This document shows, one piece after another, positions 35,867 to 44,623 of a stretch of DNA of 64,000 nt. Source of the stretch: Rhodoferax saidenbachensis (GTDB taxonomy: Bacteria; Pseudomonadota; Gammaproteobacteria; Burkholderiales; Burkholderiaceae_C); assembly GCF_001955715.1 (NCBI RefSeq), contig NZ_CP019239.1, forward strand, positions 1,364,001-1,428,000, written 5' to 3'. The translations under genes and the position numbers were made by a program. Under the pieces are notes generated by a model. That model did not search any database, had not been told where the DNA came from, and saw nothing but the letters and a program-made list of their open reading frames with translations. Numbering within the stretch: the first letter of the stretch is position 1; every line of letters starts with the position of its first letter.

Positions 35867-38506
35867 TCAGGCGGCTTCCGGGCTGTCGTCATCGGCTTCG
35901 GGGGCATCCGTATCCGCGACGTTGGCGTCGTTTTCCACAATGCGCTGCAGGCCGCTTAGCTTGGAGCCTTCGTCCAGACCGATCAGCGTCACGCCTTGTG
36001 TTGCACGGCCCAGTTCTCGGATCTCACTGACGCGGGTACGTACCAGCACGCCCTTGTCCGTGATCAGCATGATTTCGTCGTCGGCATGGACCAATGTCGC
36101 GGCGACGACCTTGCCGTTGCGTTCGGACTGCTGGATCGCAATCATGCCCTTGGTGCCGCGGCCATGGCGGGTGTATTCGGTGATGCTGGTGCGTTTGCCG
36201 TAGCCGTTTTCGGTGGCGGTCAGCACGCTTTGCTGCTCGTCTTCGGCCACCAGCATGGCAATCACGCTTTGGCCTACGTCCAGCGACATGCCGCGTACGC
36301 CGCGGGCATTGCGGCCCAGCGGGCGCACATCTTCCTCGTCAAAACGCACGGCCTTGCCGCCGTCGCTGAACAGCATCACGTCGTGTTTGCCGTCGGTCAG
36401 TGCAGCGCCAATCAGGTAGTCGCCCTCGTCCAGGTTCACAGCAATGATGCCACCCTTGCGCGGGTTGGAGAACTCATCCAAGGCGGTCTTCTTGACCGTG
36501 CCCATGCTGGTGGACATGAATACGTACTGGTCGGCCGGGAAGGTGCGTTTTTCACCCGTGAGTGCGAGCACCACGGTGATTTTTTCGCCTTCTTGCAGCG
36601 GGAACATGTTGACGATGGGGCGGCCACGCGAACCGCGTGAGCCCTGCGGCACTTCCCAAACCTTGAGCCAATACAGGCGGCCGCGGTTGGAGAAGCACAG
36701 GATGTAGTCGTGGGTATTGGCCACAAACAGCTGGTCGACCCAGTCGTCTTCCTTGGTGGCAGTCGCCTGCTTGCCGCGGCCGCCGCGCTTTTGCGCGCGG
36801 TATTCGCCCAGAGGCTGGCTCTTGATGTAGCCACTGTGGCTCATCGTCACCACCATGTCGGTGGGCGTGATCAGGTCTTCGGTGGACAGGTCAAACGAGG
36901 AGTGCTCGACCAGTGAGCGGCGCGCACCCAACTTGGTCTGGCCGAATTCCTGTTTCACATGGCCCAGCTCTTCGCCAATGATGGTGGAGACACGTTCGGG
37001 CTTGGCCAGGATATCCAGCAGGTCTTCGATCTCCGCCATGACTTCCTTGTACTCGGCGATGACCTTGTCCTGTTCCAGACCGGTCAGGCGTTGCAGACGC
37101 ATTTGCAGGATTTCCTGCGCCTGCGTTTCGGACAGGCGGTACAGACCGTCGTTGCCCATGCCAAATTCTTTTTCCAGACCATCGGGGCGGTAATCATCCG
37201 CATTGACCACGCCGCCATCGGCGCGCGTACGGGTGAGCATCTCGCGCACCAGTTTGCTGTCCCAGGGGCGGTTCATCAGCTCGACCTTGGCCACCGGTGG
37301 CGTAGGCGATTCGCGGATGATGCGGATGAACTCGTCGATGTTGGCCATGGCCACGGCCAGGCCTTCGAGCACGTGGCCGCGTTCGCGCGCCTTGCGCAGG
37401 TTGAACACGGTACGGCGTGTCACTACTTCTCGGCGGTGGCCGATGAAGACTTCGATCAAGTCTTTCAGGTTGCACAGCTTGGGCTGACCGTTGATCAGGG
37501 CCACCATGTTGATGCCGAAGGTGTCCTGCAGCTGTGTTTGCTTGTACAGGTTGTTCAACACCACTTCTGGCACTTCGCCGCGCTTCAGCTCGATTACCAA
37601 GCGCATGCCCGACTTGTCGGACTCGTCCTGGATGTGGCTGATGCCTTCGATCTTCTTCTCGTGGACCAGCTCGGCCATGCGCTCTTGCAAGGTCTTTTTG
37701 TTGACCTGGTAGGGCAGCTCGTCAACGATGATGGCCTGGCGCTGGCCCTTGTCGATGTCTTCAAAGTGGCACTTGGCGCGCATCACCACGCGGCCGCGGC
37801 CAGTGCGGTAACCGTCCTTCACGCCATTGATGCCGTAAATGATGCCGGCCGTAGGGAAGTCGGGCGCCGGGATGATTTCCATCAACTCGTCAATGGACGC
37901 GCCGGGGTTTTTCAGCAAATGCAGGCAGGCGTCCACCACTTCATTCAGGTTGTGTGGGGGGATGTTGGTCGCCATGCCCACGGCAATACCGCCCGAGCCG
38001 TTCACCAGCAGATTCGGAATGCGGGTTGGCAGTACCAAAGGTTCTTTTTCAGAGCCGTCGTAGTTGGGCCCGAAATCTACTGTCTCTTTGTCCAGATCGG
38101 CCAGCAGTTCATGGGCCATCTTGGACAAACGGATTTCGGTGTAACGCATGGCGGCCGCGTTGTCGCCGTCCACCGATCCGAAGTTGCCCTGGCCATCCAC
38201 CAGCATGTGACGCATCGAGAAGTCCTGCGCCATGCGAACGATGGTGTCGTACACCGACTGGTCACCGTGCGGGTGGTATTTACCAATGACGTCACCGACG
38301 ATACGCGCGGACTTTTTGTAGGCCCTATTCCAGTCGTTGTTGAGCTCGTGCATCGCAAACAACACACGGCGGTGCACCGGCTTCAGTCCGTCCCGTGCAT
38401 CGGGCAGGGCGCGGCCCACAATCACGCTCATGGCGTAGTCGAGGTAGCTCCGGCGCATTTCCTCTTCAAGGCTGATGGGCAGGGTTTCTTTGGCGAACTG
38501 GGTCAT
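35867..38506 (-). CDS. gyrA: DNA gyrase subunit A
   Basis: The breakage-reunion subunit of gyrase, 879 residues. The N-terminal domain has [40 protein letters not shown], and the quinolone region [19 protein letters not shown]. In that region residue 83 is Gln (Ser in E. coli) and residue 87 is Asp. The catalytic Tyr lies in [11 protein letters not shown]. The C-terminal beta-pinwheel carries a GyrA box QKRGGRGK near residue 565, which marks it as gyrase rather than ParC. The acidic C-terminus ends in DDDSPEAA. It is divergent from the ompA-like gene and heads the long minus-strand block. Confidence 0.98.
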   Translation of the reverse strand: MTQFAKETLPISLEEEMRRSYLDYAMSVIVGRALPDARDGLKPVHRRVLFAMHELNNDWNRAYKKSARIVGDVIGKYHPHGDQSVYDTIVRMAQDFSMRHMLVDGQGNFGSVDGDNAAAMRYTEIRLSKMAHELLADLDKETVDFGPNYDGSEKEPLVLPTRIPNLLVNGSGGIAVGMATNIPPHNLNEVVDACLHLLKNPGASIDELMEIIPAPDFPTAGIIYGINGVKDGYRTGRGRVVMRAKCHFEDIDKGQRQAIIVDELPYQVNKKTLQERMAELVHEKKIEGISHIQDESDKSGMRLVIELKRGEVPEVVLNNLYKQTQLQDTFGINMVALINGQPKLCNLKDLIEVFIGHRREVVTRRTVFNLRKARERGHVLEGLAVAMANIDEFIRIIRESPTPPVAKVELMNRPWDSKLVREMLTRTRADGGVVNADDYRPDGLEKEFGMGNDGLYRLSETQAQEILQMRLQRLTGLEQDKVIAEYKEVMAEIEDLLDILAKPERVSTIIGEELGHVKQEFGQTKLGARRSLVEHSSFDLSTEDLITPTDMVVTMSHSGYIKSQPLGEYRAQKRGGRGKQATATKEDDWVDQLFVANTHDYILCFSNRGRLYWLKVWEVPQGSRGSRGRPIVNMFPLQEGEKITVVLALTGEKRTFPADQYVFMSTSMGTVKKTALDEFSNPRKGGIIAVNLDEGDYLIGAALTDGKHDVMLFSDGGKAVRFDEEDVRPLGRNARGVRGMSLDVGQSVIAMLVAEDEQQSVLTATENGYGKRTSITEYTRHGRGTKGMIAIQQSERNGKVVAATLVHADDEIMLITDKGVLVRTRVSEIRELGRATQGVTLIGLDEGSKLSGLQRIVENDANVADTDAPEADDDSPEAA

Positions 38507-38673
38507 GGAATGGTGGGCTGTAGGCTATGTCTGGGACAACCTGCCATTCTACGGTCTGGCCAATGTGGCATGTGTGCAACATTCTGGTGCAATGTCATGC
38601 TCGTACAAGCTTTGGGGGCATGTGGTTCCGAAACCGTTACAAGCTATGGCACAATAGGCTGAGCGTTATAAAT

Positions 38674-38687
38674 TAGTGCATGCACTA
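38674..38687. promoter_or_regulatory. 14-bp perfect palindrome upstream of the ompA-like gene
   Basis: TAGTGCATGCACTA is a perfect palindrome with no spacer, 60 bases before the ompA-like start and 168 bases from the gyrA start in the divergent spacer. It could be an operator or a DNA structure element. The remaining bases of this 240-base region show no feature that can be named with confidence. Confidence 0.45.
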
Positions 38688-38746
38688 TTTGAGCGTCTTC
38701 CGATTATTCGCAGCGCTGCTGCAGTTTGTTCCGCAAAAGGAAAGTC

Positions 38747-39382
38747 ATGAAACAATTGAATAAAGTAGCCATTCTTCTTGCTACCGCAGCACTCGCAACT
38801 GTCGCTGGCGCCCAAGAAATCCACAACTGGAAAAACGCTTCCAGCGAAGTCTGGAAGAACGCTTCCGGTCAATGCTGGCGTGATGCCGCTTGGACTCCCG
38901 CTACTGCTGCTGCCGGTTGCGATGGCGCGATTGCTGCTCCTATGGCTGCGCCTGCTGCTCCTATGGCCGCCCCTGCCGCCGCTCCGGCTGCTGCTCCCAT
39001 GGCTACTCCAGCCGCCGCCGCTGCCAGCAAGGTAACTTACGCTGCTGATGCATTCTTTGACTTCGACAAGTCTGTTCTGAAGCCTGAAGGCAAGGCCAAG
39101 CTGGATGATCTGGTTGGCAAGGTCAAGGGTATTAACCTGGAAGTGATCATTGCTGTGGGTCACACCGACTCCATCGGAACTGATGCCTACAACCAGAAGC
39201 TGTCTGTGGCACGCTCTGAAGCTGTCAAGGCTTACTTGGTGTCCCAAGGTATCGAAAAGAACCGCGTTTACACCGAAGGCAAGGGCGAGAAGCAACCTGT
39301 TGCTGACAACAAGACCAAAGAAGGTCAAGCCAAGAACCGCCGCGTTGAAATCGAAGTGGTCGGTACCCGCGCTACCAAGTAA
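38747..39382 (+). CDS. OmpA-family outer-membrane/peptidoglycan-linking protein
   Basis: The start at 38747 has AAAAGGAAAG upstream and gives a signal peptide (MKQLNKVAILLATAALATVA, cleaved after GA). The mature 190 residues begin with a short region containing paired motifs HNWKNASSEVWKNASGQCW. An Ala/Pro/Met low-complexity linker follows (about residues 65-95, units such as APMAAPAAAP). An OmpA C-terminal domain (about 105-211) has DAFFDFDKSVLKPEGKAKLD, VGHTDSIGTDAYNQKLSVAR, and the Asp/Arg peptidoglycan-binding residues. No 8-stranded barrel is present, so it is periplasmic or surface-linked, not a porin. Codons are strongly biased, suggesting high expression. Confidence 0.93.
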   Translation: MKQLNKVAILLATAALATVAGAQEIHNWKNASSEVWKNASGQCWRDAAWTPATAAAGCDGAIAAPMAAPAAPMAAPAAAPAAAPMATPAAAAASKVTYAADAFFDFDKSVLKPEGKAKLDDLVGKVKGINLEVIIAVGHTDSIGTDAYNQKLSVARSEAVKAYLVSQGIEKNRVYTEGKGEKQPVADNKTKEGQAKNRRVEIEVVGTRATK

Positions 39383-39403
39383 TCAGTCTCGTACTTGATT
39401 CTC

Positions 39404-39433
39404 AAAAACCCGCTTCGGCGGGTTTTTGCTTTT
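39404..39433 (+). terminator. intrinsic terminator after the ompA-like gene
   Basis: AAAAACCCGC, a TTCG tetraloop, then GCGGGTTTTT with further T residues form a compact stem 21 bases past the stop codon. It separates the ompA-like gene from ubiG. Confidence 0.95.
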
Positions 39434-39454
39434 CTGCTCACCGATAATCAGTCC

Positions 39455-40174
39455 ATGACCTCCACACTGAACGCCGATCCGGCCGAACTGGCCAAATTCT
39501 CCGAGCTGGCCCACCGCTGGTGGGATTTGGACAGCGAATTCCGCCCCCTGCACCAGATCAATCCCTTGCGTCTTAACTGGATCAATGGAATCCAGCCTTT
39601 ACAAGGACTCAAGGCGCTGGACGTCGGATGTGGCGGCGGCATTCTGGCCGACTCCATGGCGCGCAAAGGGGCTGACGTATTGGGGATTGACCTTTCCAGC
39701 AAAGCGCTCAAAGTCGCCCAGTTGCACGCATTGGAAGCACAGACCCCGCGGGTGGAGTACCGGGAAGTGAGTGCGGAGGCGCTTGCAGCCGAGGCCCCGG
39801 CGCAGTTCGATGTGGTGACCTGCATGGAAATGCTGGAACATGTTCCCGACCCGGCATCGGTGGTTCAGGCTTGTGCTGATCTGGTTAAACCGGGCGGATG
39901 GGTGTTTTTCTCCACCCTCAATCGGGGTGCCAAATCTTTCCTGTTTGCGATTTTGGGGGCGGAGTATGTGCTCAATCTGTTGCCACGTGGCACGCATGAA
40001 TACGCCAAGATGATTCGCCCCAGCGAGCTGGCCCGTTATGCACGTCATGCCGGGCTGGAGCTGCACGACACGCAAGGGATGGAATACAACCCCATCACAC
40101 AGCGTTATTGGCTCAGCGCAGACACCAGCGTGAACTACCTGTTCGCCACCCAAAAACCACTGTCTGCAGCATGA
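39455..40174 (+). CDS. ubiG: ubiquinone biosynthesis O-methyltransferase
   Basis: A SAM-dependent methyltransferase performing both O-methylations of ubiquinone. The 239 residues start [20 protein letters not shown] with [20 protein letters not shown], the diagnostic UbiG N-terminus. The SAM motif [19 protein letters not shown] lies near residue 55, and [18 protein letters not shown] and [13 protein letters not shown] follow. The start at 39455 lies after the terminator of the preceding gene. Its stop overlaps the gph start (ATGA at 40171-40174). Confidence 0.96.
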   Translation: MTSTLNADPAELAKFSELAHRWWDLDSEFRPLHQINPLRLNWINGIQPLQGLKALDVGCGGGILADSMARKGADVLGIDLSSKALKVAQLHALEAQTPRVEYREVSAEALAAEAPAQFDVVTCMEMLEHVPDPASVVQACADLVKPGGWVFFSTLNRGAKSFLFAILGAEYVLNLLPRGTHEYAKMIRPSELARYARHAGLELHDTQGMEYNPITQRYWLSADTSVNYLFATQKPLSAA

Positions 40175-40845
40175 ACATCGCTTTTACCGGTATCACAGCC
40201 GTTCTTTTCGATCTGGACGGAACACTCATTGACAGTGCCCCCGACCTGGGGGCTGCTGCCGATCAAATGCGCACAGATCGGGGCTTGCCATCCTTGTCGC
40301 TGGATACCTACCGACCTATGGCGGGCGCGGGCGCCCGTGGCATGCTCGGCATTGCCTTTGGTATGGCGGTGGATGACCCCGCCTACGATGCCATGCGGGA
40401 GGAGTTCTTCGTCAACTATGAACGTCGCATGACCCAGCTCACCGCTGCATTTGACGGTGTGCCCGAGCTGATTGCCCAGCTGGAAGAGAAGTCTCTGTTG
40501 TGGGGCGTGGTAACCAACAAGTCATCCCGCTTCACGGATCCTCTGACGGGTGCCATGCCGCTGTTTTCCGGCGCAGGTGCCATCGTGAGTGGTGACACCA
40601 CGCCCCACGCCAAACCCCACCCTGCGCCTTTGCTGGAGGCCGCACGCCGTCTGGGTGTCACCCCTGCGCAATGCCTGTATGTGGGGGATGACGAGCGCGA
40701 TGTGGTGGCCGGTCTCGCTGCGGGCATGCAAACCGTAGCCGCTACCTATGGATATCTGGGCAACAAGACGGATATCCGGGCTTGGGGTGCACACGCCGAG
40801 ATTAATTCTCCGCTGCAGCTCTTGCAATTGCTGCCAAGCGCCTAA
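40171..40845 (+). CDS. gph: HAD-IA phosphatase, phosphoglycolate phosphatase type
   Basis: A 224-residue haloacid-dehalogenase-fold phosphatase. Motif I is [20 protein letters not shown], motif II is [11 protein letters not shown], and motifs III/IV are [15 protein letters not shown] and [17 protein letters not shown]. The alpha-helical cap (about 20-85) is of the C1 type. Annotation as Gph rests on family resemblance and on the ubiG-gph pairing common in proteobacteria; other small phosphate esters could be the real substrate. It ends 12 bases before the tmRNA gene. Confidence 0.9.
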   Translation: MNIAFTGITAVLFDLDGTLIDSAPDLGAAADQMRTDRGLPSLSLDTYRPMAGAGARGMLGIAFGMAVDDPAYDAMREEFFVNYERRMTQLTAAFDGVPELIAQLEEKSLLWGVVTNKSSRFTDPLTGAMPLFSGAGAIVSGDTTPHAKPHPAPLLEAARRLGVTPAQCLYVGDDERDVVAGLAAGMQTVAATYGYLGNKTDIRAWGAHAEINSPLQLLQLLPSA

Positions 40846-40857
40846 AATAGGTGTTGA

Positions 40858-41234
40858 GGGGCTGCACTGGTTTCGACACGGGTTCGGACGCGCAGCAGGG
40901 CATGTCGAGCTGAGTGCGCTCGTAAAACAGATTCAAAAAAACTAACTGCAAACGACGAACGTTTCGCACTCGCTGCTTAATTGCACGTGAGCCTCACAAC
41001 AGCAAGCCGATAGGCTGGGCAAGGGTGGCGCAAGCTGTCCAGGCTGTGGGGTAATTTCATTCGGCTGGATCTGCCTTGGGTGACTTAGGGTGGGTCGAGA
41101 AAATAGGTTACTGGCGATTTGCATAGCGTGCCACTGCGCGATGTGAAGAGCGAGATCCAAACCAGATGGCTACACATGTAGAACTGTTCGAAGAAGGCTT
41201 GTGGACGGGGGTTCAAATCCCCCCAGCTCCACCA
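40858..41234 (+). ncRNA. ssrA: transfer-messenger RNA (tmRNA)
   Basis: The one-piece tmRNA that rescues stalled ribosomes. The acceptor stem pairs GGGGCTG at the 5' end with CAGCTCC before the CCA end (G-T wobble at position 3), and the T-arm loop is GGGGGTTCAAATCCCCC. The tag reading frame begins with the resume codon GCA at 40948 and ends with TAA at 40978-40980. It encodes ANDERFALAA, a tag of the betaproteobacterial type ending in the ClpXP/ClpAP degron ALAA. The pre-tag segment contains the usual A-rich stretch. CCA is encoded in the DNA. Confidence 0.97.
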
Positions 41235-41245
41235 TACTCTCTGAC

Positions 41246-41281
41246 AAAGGCCGCTAACTAGCGATGGTTAGTGGCCTTTTT
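41246..41281 (+). terminator. terminator-like hairpin A after tmRNA
   Basis: AAGGCCGCTAAC pairs with GTTAGTGGCCTT (one wobble) around an 8-base loop and is followed by five T residues. It is 12 bases after the tmRNA CCA end. An almost identical hairpin lies 200 bases further on. Confidence 0.9.
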
Positions 41282-41348
41282 CTTTGGTAATTCAATGGGT
41301 TACGTTGCATATCCCTCTAAGGGCTGCTATTGACTGCCCCGTCAATGC

Positions 41349-41438
41349 GGGGGTACAAACTGGGGGAGATTCCAGAAAAGAGGGGGGATTTAGAGCCTGT
41401 ACCCCCAAAAGTCGTACCCCCACTAGGAGCCGTACCCC
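41349..41438. repeat. GTACCCC(C) arm-like repeats between twin hairpins
   Basis: GGGGGTAC at 41349-41356, and GTACCCCC at 41399-41406 and 41414-41421, with GTACCCC at 41432-41438. This gives one inverted and three direct copies within 90 bases, right behind a tmRNA gene. Such arm-type repeats are typical of att regions used by tyrosine recombinases that integrate at ssrA. No integrase gene is present, so this is read as a remnant. No convincing protein is encoded here. Confidence 0.6.
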
Positions 41439-41445
41439 ATCTGGC

Positions 41446-41481
41446 AAAAGCCGCTAACCAGCAATGGTTAGCGGCTTTTTT
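41446..41481 (+). terminator. terminator-like hairpin B, shared by convergent arfB
   Basis: AAAAGCCGCTAACC pairs with GGTTAGCGGCTTTT around a short AGCAAT loop, with T residues after it on the plus strand and A residues before it, so it could work in both directions. It touches the stop codon of arfB (41481-41483) and closely resembles hairpin A in stem and loop. Confidence 0.9.
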
Positions 41482-41885
41482 CATTCCGTCACTCTGCCGC
41501 GCGACGCCTTGATCTCCGAGCGTTGGCCTTTGGTTTGCAGGCGCCGCTGTTTGGCGCCATAGGTGGGCTTGGTGGGCTTGCGTATGCGGGGTGGTGTGGC
41601 GACGCTGGCAACCAGCTCATGCAGGCGCGCAAAGGCGTCCATGCGGTTCATGTCCTGGGTGCGGTGTTGCTGGGCCTTGAGCACCAGCACGCCGTCGCGG
41701 GTGATGCGGTTGTCGTGCAGGGCCAGCAGGCGCTCTTTGACATCGTCGGGCAGGGAGGATACGGGAATGTCAAAGCGCAGATGGATTGCGCTGGAGACCT
41801 TGTTGACGTTCTGCCCACCAGCGCCTTGGGCGCGTATCGCGCTCACTTCGACCTCGGATTCCTGGACGGCAATCAGTCGTGTCAT
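41481..41885 (-). CDS. arfB: alternative ribosome-rescue factor / peptidyl-tRNA hydrolase ArfB
   Basis: A 134-residue class-I release-factor-like protein that hydrolyses peptidyl-tRNA on ribosomes stalled without a stop codon. The start at 41885 (MTRLIAVQESEVEVSAIRAQ) is conserved. The catalytic GGQ occurs in GAGGQNVNKVSSAIHLRFD near residue 27. The domain continues as LPDDVKERLLALHDNRIT. A basic tail of about 30 residues (RIRKPTKPTYGAKQRRLQTK) is the part that enters the empty mRNA channel. Its gene is convergent with the tmRNA gene, so two rescue systems lie side by side. Confidence 0.94.
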   Translation of the reverse strand: MTRLIAVQESEVEVSAIRAQGAGGQNVNKVSSAIHLRFDIPVSSLPDDVKERLLALHDNRITRDGVLVLKAQQHRTQDMNRMDAFARLHELVASVATPPRIRKPTKPTYGAKQRRLQTKGQRSEIKASRGRVTE

Positions 41886-41991
41886 GGCGAGGGTGGCCGG
41901 TGAAGAATTTGGGTGCTGCGCATGGTCTGCTGATTGTCGCTGCACAGTTACACTGTGTTTTTACGCATTCACGTTAACCACGGAGTTCACC

Positions 41992-42144
41992 ATGGCCAAA
42001 GGTCAGCAAAAGTCCAACAAGGAATCCAAGAAACCCAAGAAGGACACGTCTCCTCCCAAGCCCGCCTCTGGCGGCAGCTCGGAGCCCGTGCGTGCCACCA
42101 TCACCACCGCCGTGATCCCGCGCGGCAAGGACAAGAACAAATAA
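41992..42144 (+). CDS. small basic unstructured protein, unknown function
   Basis: A 50-residue protein of strikingly biased make-up: MAKGQQKSNKESKKPKKDTS, then a Pro/Ser/Gly stretch, and the end VRATITTAVIPRGKDKNK. CGGAG at 41981-41985 is a good ribosome site for the ATG at 41992. About a quarter of the residues are Lys, and there is no Cys, Trp, Tyr, Phe or His. It has the look of a nucleic-acid-associated, disordered peptide; similar small Lys-rich proteins occur in Burkholderiales without a function. It is divergent from arfB and convergent with the next gene. Confidence 0.7.
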   Translation: MAKGQQKSNKESKKPKKDTSPPKPASGGSSEPVRATITTAVIPRGKDKNK

Positions 42145-42156
42145 TTTTCAACGCGC

Positions 42157-42873
42157 TCAGGGCTGCAGATCAGCAGACCGGCTGTCCAGTGGCGTGATGA
42201 AGGAGTTTTGTTCCCACCCGGAAGCCAGGCGGCTTTCGGGAAACCCGGAGGGTTTGTCCATCTCGGCATCGAGCCGTGCGAAATTGCTGCTCTTGCTGTC
42301 CCGCTGCCGGGACACGGCGGCTTGCAAATTGCCCGCCACGTCCTTGAAACGCATTTCCAGATGATCGCGGTCACTGCCCTTGAGTGCTTTTTCGCCCAGA
42401 AACGCCGTGCGTAGCTGGGTCAGGTGCGGCAGGTTGTCGGGGTCGACCACCCAATAGCGCAGGCCACATTGGGTCAGCAGGGTGTGTTTGAGGGTCTGGT
42501 TGCCCAGCGACAGGCCATGGGTGTTCTGTATGTCCACGCAACCGAGGACCCGCCCATCCATGCTGCACACCGTGAAAGTGCAGTACACGCCATTGAGCAG
42601 CTTGTACCAGTGACGGGCTTCCTGCTTGTCAAACGGCGTGGTGAACCGGGTTACAGGTAGTTTGATCAGGATGTGCTGGTCGAACATGATCTTCGTCAGC
42701 CAGATCCAGACTCGGCGCTCATTGGAATTCACCAACGGACGCGCCTTGAGCGGCCATGTCTGGGGAAGGCGGCGGCTTTTGCGCACGCTGAATGCATTGC
42801 GCCAATGTAGCAGGCCGGCGCCAGCCACCGCACCGAGCACCGCGCCCGTCACGAAGTAAATCAACATATTCAT
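42157..42873 (-). CDS. membrane-anchored DUF2726-like protein
   Basis: A 238-residue protein with one N-terminal TM (MNMLIYFVTGAVLGAVAGAG) and a soluble rest. Residues about 40-160 (LKARPLVNSNERRVWIWLTK, ILIKLPVTRF, FTVCSMDGRVLGCVDIQN) resemble the DUF2726 nuclease-like fold: a leading NxxE segment, beta strands, then a D-x-Q position. The match is by eye and moderate. The C-terminus is polar without clear motifs. An alternative start lies two codons in. The function is not known. Confidence 0.6.
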   Translation of the reverse strand: MNMLIYFVTGAVLGAVAGAGLLHWRNAFSVRKSRRLPQTWPLKARPLVNSNERRVWIWLTKIMFDQHILIKLPVTRFTTPFDKQEARHWYKLLNGVYCTFTVCSMDGRVLGCVDIQNTHGLSLGNQTLKHTLLTQCGLRYWVVDPDNLPHLTQLRTAFLGEKALKGSDRDHLEMRFKDVAGNLQAAVSRQRDSKSSNFARLDAEMDKPSGFPESRLASGWEQNSFITPLDSRSADLQP

Positions 42874-42991
42874 CCACCCTGAATGTTTTGGTCCTCTGCG
42901 GGGCCTCACAAGTGGAAATCAGTTTACAGGCTTTTGTTGCTGTAGCGAAGCGCTTTCAAGCGCCCCCTTGCTGCATCGCACAGGACACCGT

Positions 42992-44521
42992 CTAGGCGCC
43001 GTAAATCCGGTGCACCGCAGGCAACTGGGTGTTGAGCAGGGCAATCAGTGTGGGGTCAAACTGCTGGCCCGACTGGGCGTTCAGGTAGGCCAGGGACTCG
43101 GCCAAGGGCCAAGCTTTTTTATAGCAGCTCTCACAGACCAGTGAATCCAGCACATCGGCCACGGCCACGATGCGACCCGCCAGGCTGATTTTTTCTCCGC
43201 TGAGGCCCCGCGGGTAGCCGCTGCCGTCCCAGTGTTCGTGGTGTTCCCGAGCGATCACTGCACCCAGCACATGCAGCTCCGACTTGGAGGGTGACAGCAG
43301 TGCAAACCCTTCCTGCGCATGGGTTTGCATCACGGTCCATTCCTCGGCCGTCAGCGGGCCGGGTTTGGTCAGAATATGGTCGGGCACGCAGGCCTTGCCC
43401 ACGTCATGCAGGGTCGCCGCCACACGCATCAGCGCCACCTCGCGCTCGGAGCCGCCAGTTTGTTCCAGCAGCAGGGCGGCAATGTCGCCGATGCGTTGCA
43501 GGTGCAGCGAGGGCCGGCTGTTGCGCCGCTCGATGGCGCTGCCCAGGATGGAGATGGTGTCGCGCTGGGCGACTTCGGTGCTTTCGCGCAGCAGCAGGCT
43601 GTCATAGGTGATGGCCACGTTGCTGGAGAACATCTCCAGCAGTTCCCGTGCGCTGTCCTTGATGGGCTCCGGGAACACCATGTAGATCATGCTTTCGCTG
43701 CCGGCCTTGGTGCGGAAGTAGCCGGCATAGTGCAGGTCCCCGTGGTGGCCCACTTTTTCTTTCAAGGTGCGCTTGAGCGCGTCCTGCACGTCCTGGGGCA
43801 GGTTGCCCATTTCGTCGTCCACCAGCAGTTCCGAGAAGGCTTCGGTGGCGGCCAGCACCCGGATGCGGCCATTGGCGGCATTGGCGGTGTAGGCCGACAT
43901 GCGGCTGGCGCACAGGCCTTCGCCGTTCAGACCCAGCAGGAAGTTCACCTGCTCCAGCACGGCGGAGGCAAAGCCGCGCAGATTCTGCGAATCACAGACC
44001 TGGCTGATGGCTTCGATGGAGCGCTTGAGGCCCTGGCGGGCCTGCTCGATGCGCATCAGGTCGCGGTAGGCGCGCAGCCCGGCATAAAACACCGTGATCA
44101 GCTTGCGCCGGGTCAGGTCGGTTTTTTCCTTGTAGTCGTTGATGTCGTAGTCTTTGATGACCTGTTCTTCGGGCGCCTGACCGGGTTGCCCGGTGCGCAG
44201 CACGATGCGCACATTCAGGTTGCCGATGTCTTCGCGGATGTGGCGGGCCAGCTCCAGGCCAGCGTGTTCGGTTTCCATCACCACGTCCAGCAGGATCAGC
44301 GCGATCTCATTGGGCTGGGCCAGCACCTGCCGCGCTTCGGCAGCGCTATAGCAGTGGATGAAGGCGAGTGTGCGGCCATCCATCTCGAAGCCCGCCATCA
44401 CCAGCTTGGTGACTTCATGCACGGCGGGTTCGTCGTCCACCACCATCACCTGCCAGGGTGTGCTCACTTTGCGCAGGCTGGGCTCGGTTTGCTCGTCACT
44501 GAAAACCAGATCATCTGACAT
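42992..44521 (-). CDS. response regulator with DUF3369 and HD-GYP phosphodiesterase domain
   Basis: The 509-residue protein starts MSDDLVFSDEQTEPSLRKVS (44521). It contains a receiver domain (about 25-150, with VMVVDDEPAVHEVTKLVM and phospho-Asp in LILLDVVMETEH). A DUF3369 sensory middle follows (about 155-310). A C-terminal HD-GYP domain carries AATLHDVGKACVPDHILTKP (HD), the AREHHEHWDGSGYPRGLSGE motif (GYP intact), and ADVLDSLV. Full conservation of the metal ligands suggests active c-di-GMP hydrolysis controlled by phosphorylation. No histidine kinase gene is adjacent. It is divergent from the pseudouridine synthase gene. Confidence 0.93.
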   Translation of the reverse strand: MSDDLVFSDEQTEPSLRKVSTPWQVMVVDDEPAVHEVTKLVMAGFEMDGRTLAFIHCYSAAEARQVLAQPNEIALILLDVVMETEHAGLELARHIREDIGNLNVRIVLRTGQPGQAPEEQVIKDYDINDYKEKTDLTRRKLITVFYAGLRAYRDLMRIEQARQGLKRSIEAISQVCDSQNLRGFASAVLEQVNFLLGLNGEGLCASRMSAYTANAANGRIRVLAATEAFSELLVDDEMGNLPQDVQDALKRTLKEKVGHHGDLHYAGYFRTKAGSESMIYMVFPEPIKDSARELLEMFSSNVAITYDSLLLRESTEVAQRDTISILGSAIERRNSRPSLHLQRIGDIAALLLEQTGGSEREVALMRVAATLHDVGKACVPDHILTKPGPLTAEEWTVMQTHAQEGFALLSPSKSELHVLGAVIAREHHEHWDGSGYPRGLSGEKISLAGRIVAVADVLDSLVCESCYKKAWPLAESLAYLNAQSGQQFDPTLIALLNTQLPAVHRIYGA

Positions 44522-44623
44522 AGCAGGGTGTCTCTGTTGGTGAAATCGGTTAAGAGCCTGCATGGATCGAAGACAGGCCTCAGCAGTCTAGCGGATTGCA
44601 CTGGCACTGCGATACTACGGGCC

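Noticed and set aside
36959..38662. Long open frame on the plus strand opposite gyrA
   Set aside because: Antisense shadow of gyrA: low-complexity His/Val/Gln composition, no ribosome site, no recognisable family.
41330..41512. Possible small protein between the two hairpins behind tmRNA
   Set aside because: TTG start without a ribosome site; the frame runs through hairpin B and into arfB. The GTACCCCC repeats explain the sequence better.
43100..43135. Possible tenth copy of the dispersed element (TATAGCAGCTC in the HD-GYP gene)
   Set aside because: It lacks GCGC and AGCCC at the fixed distances and has no paired stem; it shares only AGCAGCT-like bases.
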